A stretch of 32,509 nt of DNA from Paradesertivirga sp965650335 (lineage in GTDB: Bacteria; Bacteroidota; Bacteroidia; Sphingobacteriales; Sphingobacteriaceae), in the NCBI GenBank assembly GCA_965650335.1, contig CBFGOI010000048.1, positions 1 to 32,509 on the forward strand, written 5' to 3'. The position numbers were made by a program, and so were the translations under genes. The notes under the pieces were generated by a model, which was given only the letters and a program-made list of their open reading frames with translations, searched no databases and had not been told where the DNA came from. The first letter of the stretch is position 1; each line of letters opens with the position of its first letter. Below, one piece after another: positions 7,612 to 16,371 of the stretch.

Positions 7612-9774
7612 ATGAGTTATAACTTAATTAAAAAATCTTTCGATTTGGGCGATGGCCGTATAATCGAAATCGAAACCGGTAAGCTTGCCAAACAAGCTGA
7701 TGGTTCTGTAGTAGTTAAAATGGGTGATACCATGTTGCTGGCTACTGTTGTGTCATCAAAAGAAGCTAAAGAAGGCATTGATTTTCTTCCTTTATCTGTT
7801 GATTACCAGGAAAAATATGCTGCCGCAGGACGTATCCCAGGAGGATTCCTTCGTCGCGAAGCTCGTTTATCTGATTACGAAGTTTTAATTTCCCGTTTGG
7901 TGGATCGTGCTTTGCGCCCGATGTTCCCCGAAGATTATCATGCAGATACACAAGTGATGATTTCACTAATCTCTGCTGATAGAAATATAATGCCTGATGC
8001 TTTGGCTGGTTTAGCTGCTTCGGCTGCTCTTGCAGTATCAGATATTCCGTTTAACGGACCTATTTCTGAAGTACGTGTTGCTAAAATTGACGGAAAGCTG
8101 GTGATTAATCCATACTTGAGCGATTTAGAGCGTGCAACTTTAGAATTTATCGTAGCTGGTTCTGAAAATGATATCGGTATGGTTGAAGGCGAGTGTAGCG
8201 AGATTGATGAAGAAGAAATGATCGAGGCAATTGAATTCGCTCATAAAGCCATCAAAATCCAGGTTGCGGTTCAAAAAGAATTAATGGCTGAGGCTGGTAA
8301 AACAGTTAAACGTACTTATTCGCACGAGCATAGCAATCCGGCATTAAGAGAGCAGGTTTTTGCAGCTACTTATCAGCAGGTTTATGATGTAGCGAAATCG
8401 GGTTCTTCGAAACATGATCGCACTGATAGCTTTAAGCTTATCCAGGATACATTCATTATTTCTTTAGGAGAAGAAATAGATGATATCACCAAAGGTCTTG
8501 CTAAGAAATATTTCCATGATGTTCAATACGATGCTATTCGTAACTTAATTCTTGATGAAGGAATTCGTTTAGATGGCCGTGACGTACGTACTGTACGCCC
8601 AATCTGGAGTGAAATAGGTTATTTACCAGCAGCTCATGGTTCCGCTGTATTTACCCGTGGAGAAACCCAATCATTAACTACTGTTACATTAGGTACTAAA
8701 CTTGATGAGCAGATGATTGATGGAGCTTTCTTTAACGGATATCAAAAATTCATTTTACATTATAATTTCCCGGGTTTCTCAACTGGCGAAGTTCGTCCGA
8801 ACAGGGGAGCTGGCCGTCGCGAAATCGGTCACGGAAATTTAGCCCTTCGTTCTTTGAAAAAAGTAATGCCAGGAGAAGAGGAAAATCCATACACAGTACG
8901 TATTGTATCTGATATCTTAGAATCAAATGGTTCTTCGTCAATGGCTACGGTTTGTGCAGGTACATTAGCATTAATGGATGCAGGTGTAAAATTAAAAGCT
9001 CCTGTTTCTGGTATTGCCATGGGATTAATCACTGACGAAAAGACCGGAAAATACGCTGTATTATCTGATATTCTGGGTGATGAAGATCATTTGGGAGATA
9101 TGGACTTTAAAGTTACAGGTACTGAAAAAGGTATTGTGGCTTGTCAGATGGACTTAAAAATCAACGGGTTAAAATGGGAAGTATTAAGAGATGCTTTACA
9201 TCAGGCTAAAGAAGGTCGCCTTCATATCTTAAATGAAATGAAGAAAACGATTTCTGAACCTCGCGCAGAGTTGAAACCACATGCTCCTCGTTTAGAGATG
9301 CTTAGAATTGATAAAGAATTCATTGGTGCCGTTATCGGTCCAGGTGGAAAAGTTATCCAGGAAATGCAACGCGAAACTGGCGCAACTATCACTATTGAAG
9401 AAAAAGACAATCAAGGTGTGATAAGTATTTTTGCTCCGGGTAAGGATGCAATTGATGCTGCCGTTAAGCGTATCAAAAATATTGTAGCTAAACCTGAAGT
9501 TGGAGAAATCTATGAAGGTAAAGTGAAATCAATTATGCCTTTCGGAGCATTTGTTGAAATCATGCCGGGTAAAGATGGTTTATTGCATATTTCTGAAATT
9601 GATTGGAAACGTTACGAATCAATGGAAGGTGTTTTCAATGTTGGTGACGAAGTTAGAGTGAAACTGCTTGAAGTTGATAAACAAGGTAAACTTAAATTAT
9701 CAAGAAAGGCACTTATTCCTCGTCCTCCAAAACCGGAAGAAAAAAAACCTGAAGGTTCTGCACCTACAACATAA
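7612..9774 (+). CDS. pnp: Polyribonucleotide nucleotidyltransferase (PNPase)
   Basis: Trimeric phosphorolytic 3'-5' exoribonuclease of mRNA decay. At 720 residues it has the full domain set: first RNase PH domain (about 10-145), alpha-helical domain (about 150-235), second RNase PH domain (about 315-545) with the catalytic acidic segment SDILGDEDHLGDMDFKVTG near 482-500, a KH domain with the IGPGGKVIQ loop near 574-583, and an S1 domain from about 630 starting GEIYEGKVKSIMPFGAFVEI. A short proline/lysine tail follows. It lies directly downstream of rpsO, with its own terminator behind it. Confidence 0.97.
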   Translation: MSYNLIKKSFDLGDGRIIEIETGKLAKQADGSVVVKMGDTMLLATVVSSKEAKEGIDFLPLSVDYQEKYAAAGRIPGGFLRREARLSDYEVLISRLVDRALRPMFPEDYHADTQVMISLISADRNIMPDALAGLAASAALAVSDIPFNGPISEVRVAKIDGKLVINPYLSDLERATLEFIVAGSENDIGMVEGECSEIDEEEMIEAIEFAHKAIKIQVAVQKELMAEAGKTVKRTYSHEHSNPALREQVFAATYQQVYDVAKSGSSKHDRTDSFKLIQDTFIISLGEEIDDITKGLAKKYFHDVQYDAIRNLILDEGIRLDGRDVRTVRPIWSEIGYLPAAHGSAVFTRGETQSLTTVTLGTKLDEQMIDGAFFNGYQKFILHYNFPGFSTGEVRPNRGAGRREIGHGNLALRSLKKVMPGEEENPYTVRIVSDILESNGSSSMATVCAGTLALMDAGVKLKAPVSGIAMGLITDEKTGKYAVLSDILGDEDHLGDMDFKVTGTEKGIVACQMDLKINGLKWEVLRDALHQAKEGRLHILNEMKKTISEPRAELKPHAPRLEMLRIDKEFIGAVIGPGGKVIQEMQRETGATITIEEKDNQGVISIFAPGKDAIDAAVKRIKNIVAKPEVGEIYEGKVKSIMPFGAFVEIMPGKDGLLHISEIDWKRYESMEGVFNVGDEVRVKLLEVDKQGKLKLSRKALIPRPPKPEEKKPEGSAPTT

Positions 9775-9779
9775 AACAA

Positions 9780-9811
9780 AAAGCCTCGGTAAACCCGGGG
9801 CTTTGTTTTTA
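9780..9811 (+). terminator. Rho-independent terminator after pnp
   Basis: AAAGCCTCGG (9780-9789) pairs with CCGGGGCTTT (9795-9804) over 10 base pairs including one G-T pair, followed by a run of mostly T to 9811. It begins six bases after the pnp stop codon. Confidence 0.85.
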
Positions 9812-9866
9812 TTATCACTTCGGATTTTTTAAAGTGCCAGTACTTATTCAGGTTTCAAAAAAGGTA

Positions 9867-9922
9867 AAATTGTATCAAACAAAAATAGCTTCCCGACGGT
9901 TTGCGATTTTTTTATACAATTT
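9867..9922 (+). repeat. Long nested hairpin upstream of the CBM48-like gene
   Basis: AAATTGTAT (9867-9875) and ATACAATTT (9914-9922) form a perfect 9-base inverted repeat. Nested inside, AAAAATAGC (9881-9889) pairs with GCGATTTTT (9903-9911) except for one central mismatch, around a 13-base loop. It lies 67 bases before the ATG at 9989, in a spacer of 214 bases with no gene. As DNA it could be an operator, as RNA a leader structure; which applies depends on the unmapped transcription start. Confidence 0.5.
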
Positions 9923-9988
9923 ATTGAATTTCTATGAATTAGATATTATTTTTACTTATTTTGTGTTAAATTTATAAATACTACAAAA

Positions 9989-10279
9989 ATGCTACAGAAA
10001 ACATTCGTAAAATCTAAAGGCGCATATAAAGTAAAATTTACTTTAAAGCCTGATCACGCAGAGAAAGTTGAATTGCTTGGACTAAATAGCGATTGGGAAA
10101 CTCCGATTCAATTAATTAAGAAAAAAGACGGTTCGTTTTCTACCGAAGTAGCTTTACCTAAGGATACAAAACATGAATTTAAATACCGTGTAAATAATAC
10201 AGAATGGCTAACCGAGGAGGATGCCGACGCACAGCAGCCAAATGAGTTTGGTAGCACCAATAGCGTGCTTGTTCTTTAA
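9989..10279 (+). CDS. Orphan glycogen-binding (CBM48/early-set-like) protein
   Basis: A 96-residue protein that is almost entirely one immunoglobulin-like early-set domain, as found at the N-terminus of glycogen-branching enzymes and in AMPK beta subunits. Recognisable features are the FTLKPDHAEKVELLGLNSDW strand-turn with a tryptophan, the GSFSTEVALPKDTKHEFKYRVNNTEWLTEEDAD stretch, and a final beta strand after the Asn-rich loop. There is no catalytic domain or signal peptide, so it is cytoplasmic and probably a carbohydrate or regulatory binding module. The partner is unknown. A strong terminator follows, so it is monocistronic. Confidence 0.8.
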   Translation: MLQKTFVKSKGAYKVKFTLKPDHAEKVELLGLNSDWETPIQLIKKKDGSFSTEVALPKDTKHEFKYRVNNTEWLTEEDADAQQPNEFGSTNSVLVL

Positions 10280-10310
10280 GAATCCCTAAAAATTAGATTG
10301 CAATCTTTTC

Positions 10311-10349
10311 AGGCTTTTCTATTCTTACGAATGGAAAAGCTTTTTTTTT
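10311..10349 (+). terminator. Rho-independent terminator after the CBM48-like gene
   Basis: AGGCTTTTCTATTC (10311-10324) pairs with GAATGGAAAAGCTT (10329-10342) over 14 base pairs including two G-T pairs, with a TTAC loop and a T run to 10349. Confidence 0.85.
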
Positions 10350-10402
10350 GAAAAGAAGTTGACATCATATGTTTTAATTTGTTTTTATATACTTTTAAGG
10401 CA

Positions 10403-10987
10403 ATGGACACACAAAAATTAAATGCTGCTTTTAAATTATTCGACGCCTATAACAGCAAGGATCCGAAACAGTACAAATGTAACGGGGCAATTTTCCCTCA
10501 GGAACTTTTTTTCGCTGTTCACGTTTATGAATGGGTTAAGAAGCTCGATCCCGATGCAAGCGAGCCATTATTGCTTGCATCGCGTTGCCAGCATATTGGC
10601 CGGTGGGAGGTGCCAAGGGAATCATATCCTGCAGGAAAAGCCGGATATTTAAATTGGCGAAGTAATCTCGCAAAATATCATGCAGAAAAGGCATCGCATA
10701 TACTTAATGATGTAGGATACGACTCCGGAACAATTCAGCGAGTGCAGCAAATCGTGCTTAAGCAACAGATAAAAATTGATCCTGAGGTTCAAACAATGGA
10801 AAACGCTTTGTGTCTGGTTTTTCTTCAGTTTGAATATGAGGACTTTATAAAGAAACATGACGATCAAAAACTCATCCGCATTCTTCAGAAATCATGGGGA
10901 AAAATGAGCGAGCCAGGAAGGAATGCTGCCTTAACTCTGAGTTTCTCTGAAAAGGGTACTGAATTAATAAACAGGGCACTAGCCTGA
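10403..10987 (+). CDS. DUF4202 domain-containing protein
   Basis: A 194-residue soluble protein from the ATG at 10403; an upstream TTG at 10379 would add eight residues but is less likely. It matches what I recall of the DUF4202 family, with the block ASRCQHIGRWEVPRESYPAGKAGYLNWR near residues 56-84 (consecutive histidine, arginine, tryptophan and glutamate) and K-x-H-A-E-K soon after, a pattern reminiscent of all-helical HD-like metal proteins. Function is not established, and no operon partner is evident: a terminator lies upstream and rpe has its own promoter downstream. Confidence 0.75.
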   Translation: MDTQKLNAAFKLFDAYNSKDPKQYKCNGAIFPQELFFAVHVYEWVKKLDPDASEPLLLASRCQHIGRWEVPRESYPAGKAGYLNWRSNLAKYHAEKASHILNDVGYDSGTIQRVQQIVLKQQIKIDPEVQTMENALCLVFLQFEYEDFIKKHDDQKLIRILQKSWGKMSEPGRNAALTLSFSEKGTELINRALA

Positions 10988-11042
10988 GTCGTTCGCTTTC
11001 AAAAAGCTAATGCTGATTACCGGTATTTAACCCGCAAAGCTG

Positions 11043-11050
11043 TATATTTG
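11043..11050 (+). promoter_or_regulatory. -7 promoter box of rpe
   Basis: TATATTTG is an exact TAnnTTTG match ending five bases before the rpe ATG at 11056, again predicting a leaderless or nearly leaderless transcript. No clear TTG element is seen at the right distance. Confidence 0.5.
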
Positions 11051-11055
11051 ACGCC

Positions 11056-11727
11056 ATGAATCACCTGATAGCTCCTTCTGTTTTAGCCGCCGACTTTGCT
11101 AATTTAAAACACGATATCGACATGATAAATGCAAGTGAAGCCGATTGGTTTCACATCGATATTATGGATGGGGTTTTTGTTCCCAATATATCTTTTGGTT
11201 TTCCGGTTCTGGATGCGATAGCGCGACATGCTAAAAAGCCTTTGGACGTTCATTTAATGATCGTAGACCCTGATCGTTACCTTGAGCAATGTAAAAAAGC
11301 AGGAGCAGCAACAATAACGGTTCATTATGAGGCTTGTACCCATTTACATCGCACAATCCAAGCAATCAAGAGCCTTGGTTGCATTGCGGGTGTTGCACTT
11401 AATCCACACACACCTGTTAGCGTGCTTGAAGATATTATAGAAGATGTAGATATGGTGCTACTGATGTCGGTTAATCCAGGCTTTGGTGCACAAAAATTCA
11501 TACCCAATACATATCGTAAAATACGCGCTCTAAAAGCGATGGCGGCCGGCAGAAATGACGGTCTTTATATCGAAATTGATGGTGGTGTGAATCTGAGCAA
11601 CTCTGCCGAATTATTAAAAGCTGGCGCAAATGTTTTGGTTGCAGGAAATTTTGTTTTTACAGCTTCAAATCCCCAACAGGTTGTCTCTCAATTAAAGCAA
11701 ACTAAAGGCCACACCTTACAAGCCTGA
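11056..11727 (+). CDS. rpe: Ribulose-phosphate 3-epimerase
   Basis: TIM-barrel epimerase interconverting ribulose 5-phosphate and xylulose 5-phosphate in the pentose phosphate pathway. Metal and catalytic motifs are intact: IAPSVLAADFANL at the N-terminus, FHIDIMDGVFVPNISFG near residues 32-48, LDVHLMIVDP near 63-72, VLLMSVNPGFGAQKFIP near 133-149, and IEIDGGVNLSN near 172-182. At 223 residues it is a normal length. The stop lies four bases before the TonB-dependent receptor start, so they may be cotranscribed despite unrelated functions. Confidence 0.96.
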   Translation: MNHLIAPSVLAADFANLKHDIDMINASEADWFHIDIMDGVFVPNISFGFPVLDAIARHAKKPLDVHLMIVDPDRYLEQCKKAGAATITVHYEACTHLHRTIQAIKSLGCIAGVALNPHTPVSVLEDIIEDVDMVLLMSVNPGFGAQKFIPNTYRKIRALKAMAAGRNDGLYIEIDGGVNLSNSAELLKAGANVLVAGNFVFTASNPQQVVSQLKQTKGHTLQA

Positions 11728-11731
11728 TTGG

Positions 11732-14158
11732 ATGAGGTTTATAGTACTATTTAATTTACTTCTCTTAAATATGTTTGCTTTTGCTCAAACTGTAACTGTC
11801 AGTGGCAAAGTGCAAAATCAACAAGGGCATGCGCTTGAGGGGGTTAATATAAACGTACTTAATTCTGATAAAAGCGGGAAAAGCGGGAAAGATGGTACTT
11901 ATACTTTACACATTGTTTCTTCATCTCCGGAATTAAAAATATCTTTCAGGTACTCGGGATTTATAACCCAAGTTATTTCGGTAAGGACCAGCATACGAAA
12001 TATAAAAAAAGATATAGTTTTAGTTTCTGAAATAACACAGCTGGATACTGTTACTATAAAATCACAAAAAAACGAATTTGGAAATCTTCGCAGTATAGAT
12101 GCAGGATTAATCAAAAATATCCCGGCGGTATCAGGAAATTTTGAATCGCTGCTAAAGACGCTACCCGGAGTTTCCTCTAATAATGACTTAAGTTCTCAAT
12201 ACTCGGTAAGAGGCGGCAACTTTGACGAAAACTTGATTTATGTGAATGATATAGAAATATTTCGTCCACTATTGGTGCGTAACGGGCAGCAGGAAGGTTT
12301 AAGTTTTATTAATCCTGAATTAGTTTCAACAGCAAGTTTTTCTGCCGGAGGCTTTGAAGCAAAATATGGCGATAAACTTTCATCCGTATTAGATGTCCGT
12401 TATAGCAGACCTGATAGTACACAACTTATTGCCTCTGCGGGCTTGCTCGGGCTTTCGGCCACTTTAAAACAGCCTCTGGGAAAGGGTTTCTTTCTTGCGG
12501 GAATCCGTGAAAAAACAAATCAAAGTATTTTGCGCTCACAGCCTGTGGTCGGCAGCTACCAGCCTCAATTTTATGATTTTCAAGCCCTTTATTCGGTAAA
12601 TGTAAATAATAACTTTAGTTTGTCGGTTTTTGGAGATTATAACTTGAGCAAATTTTCTTTAATACCTGAGAGCAGAGAAACAATTTTCGGAACCATCGAC
12701 CAACAATACCGATTGAAAATAAATTATGAAGGACAGGAAAAAGACAGATATGAATCTCTGGCCGGAGCAGTAACCCTGACGTATAAGCCGCGCCAAAACG
12801 CATGGTTTAAATGGATAACAACAAGCTTTAATAATTCCGAGGAGGAAACTTTTGACGTAGAAGGAAGCTATATTTTCGATGAGGCCAATACCGATTATAG
12901 AGAGTTTGAGAATGTTAAAACGAATCGGGGAATCGGTGTAAATTATGATTACGCACGAAATCGTCTTAAATCCTATATATACAGCTCCGAAATCAGGTCT
13001 TATTTTCAAAAGCAACGATCTTTTTGGGAGGCTGGAATCAGATATCAGCATGATTTAGTTCATGATAATTTGAAGGAATATCATCTTATTGATTCTGCAG
13101 GATATACATTACCTCAGACTGATGGGGATTTAGTTCTTACAGATGTTGTTAATGCAGAAAATTCGGTCAAAACACATCGGTTTACAGCTTTTGTTCAAAA
13201 TACTTTCCCTTTAACATCACAAATCACCATGTCGGCTGGTTTGCGCAGTAATTACAACTCTTATACCGACGATTTTTTGTGGAGTCCCAGAGTAAGCGCT
13301 GTTTATCATCCTTTAAAAGGAAGGCGTGTATGGCGTTTTTCTACAGGCGTTTATAATCAGCCGCCGTTTTACCGCGAGTTGAGAAACTTCAACGGAAGTT
13401 TAAATATGCAATCAAAAACGCAGCGCTCCATTCATTTCTTAGCTGCAACTGATTATTTGATCCAAAAGAAGGAAGGGAGTCCTTTGAAATTTACATCCGA
13501 AATTTATTTTAAAAAGTTGAATAATCTAATTCCATATAAAATTGAGGATTTAAGGATCCGATATTTTGCAGATCAACAGTCACACGGCTATGCAGCAGGG
13601 GCAGATTTTTCGATAAGTAAGGAGTTTGTTTCGGGATTGGAATCTTCTTTCAGACTTTCTTTTATGAAAACAGCTGAGGACATAGAAGGCGATTCATACC
13701 AGGTTAGAGACAAAGATGGCAACTCTTCTACAGTTTATCCTGGATATTTAAAACGACCAACTGATCAGAGGATAAATTTTTCAGCTTTTTTTCAAGATAA
13801 GTTATTTAATAGTCCTACTTATAAGGTTCATTTAACATTATTGTATGGTTCGGCACTCCCGGTGGGACCGCCTCAAACAGAACGATATCGGGATGAATTT
13901 AAAATTCCATCTTATAGACGAGTTGATATAGGTTTCTCAAAAGATTTCTTAGAAGGGGGGACGAAATTTAAATTAAAGCCTGTAAGCAAGTATTTTGAAT
14001 CGTTTATCGCTTATGCTGAGGTATTTAATTTATTAAACATATATAACACTGTATCGTTTTTATGGATAAAAGATGTAAATAACAACCAGTTTGCAATCCC
14101 TAATTATTTAACATCCCGTCAGCTAAATATAAAATTCATTGCAAAAATCAAAAATTAA
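11732..14158 (+). CDS. TonB-dependent outer-membrane receptor with N-terminal carboxypeptidase-like domain
   Basis: Outer-membrane active transporter of 808 residues. A signal peptide ends after about residue 18 (hydrophobic core LFNLLLLNMFAFA). Residues about 20-105 form a carboxypeptidase-D regulatory-like beta sandwich (VSGKVQNQQGHALEGVNINV). The plug runs over about 125-235, with LLKTLPGVSSNNDLSSQYSV and AKYGDKLSSVLDVRY, and the rest is beta barrel. There is no SusD-type lipoprotein beside it, so it is not a classical polysaccharide-utilisation pair; substrate could be a siderophore, peptide or other ligand. It directly follows rpe. Confidence 0.9.
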   Translation: MRFIVLFNLLLLNMFAFAQTVTVSGKVQNQQGHALEGVNINVLNSDKSGKSGKDGTYTLHIVSSSPELKISFRYSGFITQVISVRTSIRNIKKDIVLVSEITQLDTVTIKSQKNEFGNLRSIDAGLIKNIPAVSGNFESLLKTLPGVSSNNDLSSQYSVRGGNFDENLIYVNDIEIFRPLLVRNGQQEGLSFINPELVSTASFSAGGFEAKYGDKLSSVLDVRYSRPDSTQLIASAGLLGLSATLKQPLGKGFFLAGIREKTNQSILRSQPVVGSYQPQFYDFQALYSVNVNNNFSLSVFGDYNLSKFSLIPESRETIFGTIDQQYRLKINYEGQEKDRYESLAGAVTLTYKPRQNAWFKWITTSFNNSEEETFDVEGSYIFDEANTDYREFENVKTNRGIGVNYDYARNRLKSYIYSSEIRSYFQKQRSFWEAGIRYQHDLVHDNLKEYHLIDSAGYTLPQTDGDLVLTDVVNAENSVKTHRFTAFVQNTFPLTSQITMSAGLRSNYNSYTDDFLWSPRVSAVYHPLKGRRVWRFSTGVYNQPPFYRELRNFNGSLNMQSKTQRSIHFLAATDYLIQKKEGSPLKFTSEIYFKKLNNLIPYKIEDLRIRYFADQQSHGYAAGADFSISKEFVSGLESSFRLSFMKTAEDIEGDSYQVRDKDGNSSTVYPGYLKRPTDQRINFSAFFQDKLFNSPTYKVHLTLLYGSALPVGPPQTERYRDEFKIPSYRRVDIGFSKDFLEGGTKFKLKPVSKYFESFIAYAEVFNLLNIYNTVSFLWIKDVNNNQFAIPNYLTSRQLNIKFIAKIKN

Positions 14159-14181
14159 GATAGAAAAAGATATAAAAATTC

Positions 14182-14189
14182 TAAATTTG
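14182..14189 (+). promoter_or_regulatory. -7 promoter box of serC
   Basis: TAAATTTG matches TAnnTTTG and lies 22 bases before the serC ATG at 14212, giving a leader of roughly 15 bases. The upstream region is A-rich without a clear TTG. Confidence 0.5.
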
Positions 14190-14211
14190 ACACAATAAAA
14201 CACTGACCCAA

Positions 14212-15279
14212 ATGATATGTAACTTCGGCGCCGGCCCTTGTATTTTACCACAAGAAGTTTTTAAACAAGCTTCACAGGCCGTTTTAAATTTTAACGATAC
14301 AGGATTATCTATCCTGGAGATTTCACACAGAGCTCCTGAGTTTGAGGCTGTTGTGGATGAATCCATTAGGCTGGTTAAAGAATTATTGAATGTTCCTGAT
14401 GGCTATTCTATTTTGTTTTTACAAGGTGGAGCAAGTACTCAATTCTCTATGGTTCCAATGAATTTAATGGCAGAAGGACAATCTGCTGCTTACCTGGATT
14501 CGGGAGCATGGGCAAGTAAAGCAGCCAAAGAGGCTAAATTATTTGGTGAAGTAAAAATTGTAGCTTCATCAAAAGATGCCAATTATACTTTCATTCCTAA
14601 GGATTATGTAATCCCTGAAGATGTTGCGTATTTCCATTTCACATCTAACAACACAATTTTTGGAACTGAGTTATTCGAGACTCCTAAAACCTCTGTTCCA
14701 ATTGCATGTGACATGTCTTCAGACATTTTTAGCCGTGTGATTAATGTAGCTGATTTTGGTGTTATTTATGCCGGAGCTCAGAAAAATATGGGACCTGCGG
14801 GCGTAACATTAGTAATTATTAAAGATGAATTGATCGGAAAGTCTGGAAGGAAATTACCTTCCATGTTAGACTATAAAATTCATGCAGATAACAAATCACT
14901 TTACAATACACCTTCAGTATTTGCGATTTACGTTTCTATGCTTAATCTGCAATGGTTAAAATCTAAAGGTGGCGTTGCTGCTATAGAGCAAGAAAACATC
15001 GCGAAAGCAAATGCTTTATACGAGGAAATCGATCGCAACCCTTTATTCAGGGGTGCTTGTAAAGTTGAAGATCGTTCAAGAATGAATGTTTGTTTCGTAA
15101 TGGAGAATCCTGAGTTGGAGAAACCGTTTTTGAAATTAGCAGAAGAACGTGGTATGGTTGGAATCAAAGGTCACCGCAGCGTTGGTGGTTTTAGAGCTTC
15201 AATTTATAATGCATTGCCAATAACTGCAATTCACAGGTTAATTGATGTAATGCAAGAGTTTGCTGAAACGGCCAGATAG
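14212..15279 (+). CDS. serC: Phosphoserine aminotransferase
   Basis: PLP-dependent class V aminotransferase making 3-phosphoserine from 3-phosphohydroxypyruvate and glutamate, the second step of serine synthesis. The start motif CNFGAGPCILPQEVF is the standard SerC N-terminus, so this ATG is right. The PLP lysine is K191 in YAGAQKNMGPAG. Other blocks are LFLQGGASTQFSM near 65-77 and the C-terminal GIKGHRSVGGFRASIYNALP. At 355 residues it is normal. serA follows after 40 bases on the same strand, forming a two-gene serine operon. Confidence 0.97.
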   Translation: MICNFGAGPCILPQEVFKQASQAVLNFNDTGLSILEISHRAPEFEAVVDESIRLVKELLNVPDGYSILFLQGGASTQFSMVPMNLMAEGQSAAYLDSGAWASKAAKEAKLFGEVKIVASSKDANYTFIPKDYVIPEDVAYFHFTSNNTIFGTELFETPKTSVPIACDMSSDIFSRVINVADFGVIYAGAQKNMGPAGVTLVIIKDELIGKSGRKLPSMLDYKIHADNKSLYNTPSVFAIYVSMLNLQWLKSKGGVAAIEQENIAKANALYEEIDRNPLFRGACKVEDRSRMNVCFVMENPELEKPFLKLAEERGMVGIKGHRSVGGFRASIYNALPITAIHRLIDVMQEFAETAR

Positions 15280-15319
15280 TTTGAGCTAAATAAAATATTT
15301 AATACTAAACGTAATAATA

Positions 15320-16270
15320 ATGATTAAAATTCTTGCCAATGATGGTATAGATCCGACAGGAAAAAGCATGCTGGAAGCTGCAGGTTTCTTTGTTGAGACC
15401 CAAAATATTCCTCAGGATCAATTACCAGAAGCTTTAAAAAATTTCGACGCAATAACTGTTCGTAGTGCTACTAAGGTTCGTAAAGATTTAATTGATAGTT
15501 GTCCTAATTTGCGACTTATAGGTCGTGGTGGGGTTGGAATGGATAATATTGACGTTGACTATGCGAGATCTCAGGGACGTGCGGTAGTTAACACACCTGC
15601 AGCTTCATCTCCATCGGTTGCTGAACTCGTTTTTGCTCACCTTTTTACAGGAGTTCGTTTTTTACACGACTCTAACCGTAAAATGCCTGTCGAAGGCGCT
15701 TCAAAATTCAATGATCTGAAAAAAGCATATGCTAAGGGTATTGAGTTAAAAGGCAAAAAAATCGGAATCATTGGTTTAGGACGTATCGGAAAAGAGACCG
15801 CAAAAATGGCTCTTGGCTTGGGTATGGAAGTTTTAGGCTATGATGTTTACGATTTTGAAACAGAAATTGAATTGAATCTGGCTGGTGGAGTAAGTGTAAA
15901 AGTGCCTGTTAAGAAAGTGAGTTTAGACGAACTTTTAGCAGAATCTGATTTCATTAGCTTGCATATTCCTTTTGTTGATAAAGCAATTCTTGGAAAAGAA
16001 GAATTCGAGAAAGTTAAAAAAGGCGTTGGTGTTGTAAATTGTGCCCGTGGTGGAGCAATTGATGAACTTGCTTTAATCGAAGCTTTAGATTCTGGCAAGG
16101 TTGGATTTGCCGGTTTAGATGTATTTGATAATGAGCCTACTCCTCGTCAGGAGATCTTGTCTCATCCAAAAATTTCTTTAACTCCTCATATCGGAGCAGC
16201 TACTAACGAAGCGCAAGAGCGCATCGGCGTTGAACTTGCAAGTCTTATTATTGAATATTTCAATAAATAA
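15320..16270 (+). CDS. serA: D-3-phosphoglycerate dehydrogenase, short form
   Basis: NAD-dependent 2-hydroxyacid dehydrogenase catalysing the first step of serine synthesis. The Rossmann motif is GIIGLGRIGKETA near residues 147-159. The catalytic triad is visible as R in VNCARGGAIDE, E in DVFDNEP, and H in TPHIGAATNEAQ near the C-terminus. At 316 residues it ends after the catalytic and nucleotide domains: there is no C-terminal ACT domain, so allosteric inhibition by serine through an ACT domain is not expected. It pairs with serC upstream and ends in a strong terminator. Confidence 0.93.
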   Translation: MIKILANDGIDPTGKSMLEAAGFFVETQNIPQDQLPEALKNFDAITVRSATKVRKDLIDSCPNLRLIGRGGVGMDNIDVDYARSQGRAVVNTPAASSPSVAELVFAHLFTGVRFLHDSNRKMPVEGASKFNDLKKAYAKGIELKGKKIGIIGLGRIGKETAKMALGLGMEVLGYDVYDFETEIELNLAGGVSVKVPVKKVSLDELLAESDFISLHIPFVDKAILGKEEFEKVKKGVGVVNCARGGAIDELALIEALDSGKVGFAGLDVFDNEPTPRQEILSHPKISLTPHIGAATNEAQERIGVELASLIIEYFNK

Positions 16271-16289
16271 AACTTCTCGATATAATTTT

Positions 16290-16322
16290 AAGGTTGTCTG
16301 TGAGAATAGACAACCTTTTTTG
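16290..16322 (+). terminator. Rho-independent terminator after serA
   Basis: AAGGTTGTCT (16290-16299) pairs perfectly with AGACAACCTT (16308-16317), loop of eight bases, then a T run. It ends the serC-serA transcript. Confidence 0.88.
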
Positions 16323-16371
16323 TTTTAGACTAATATTTATTCCTGAGTATTATTGATCCATATCCGTCATC

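Noticed and set aside
12659..13051. 130-residue minus-strand frame inside the TonB-dependent receptor gene
   Set aside because: It lies wholly inside a well-supported gene, and its composition is that of an antisense shadow.
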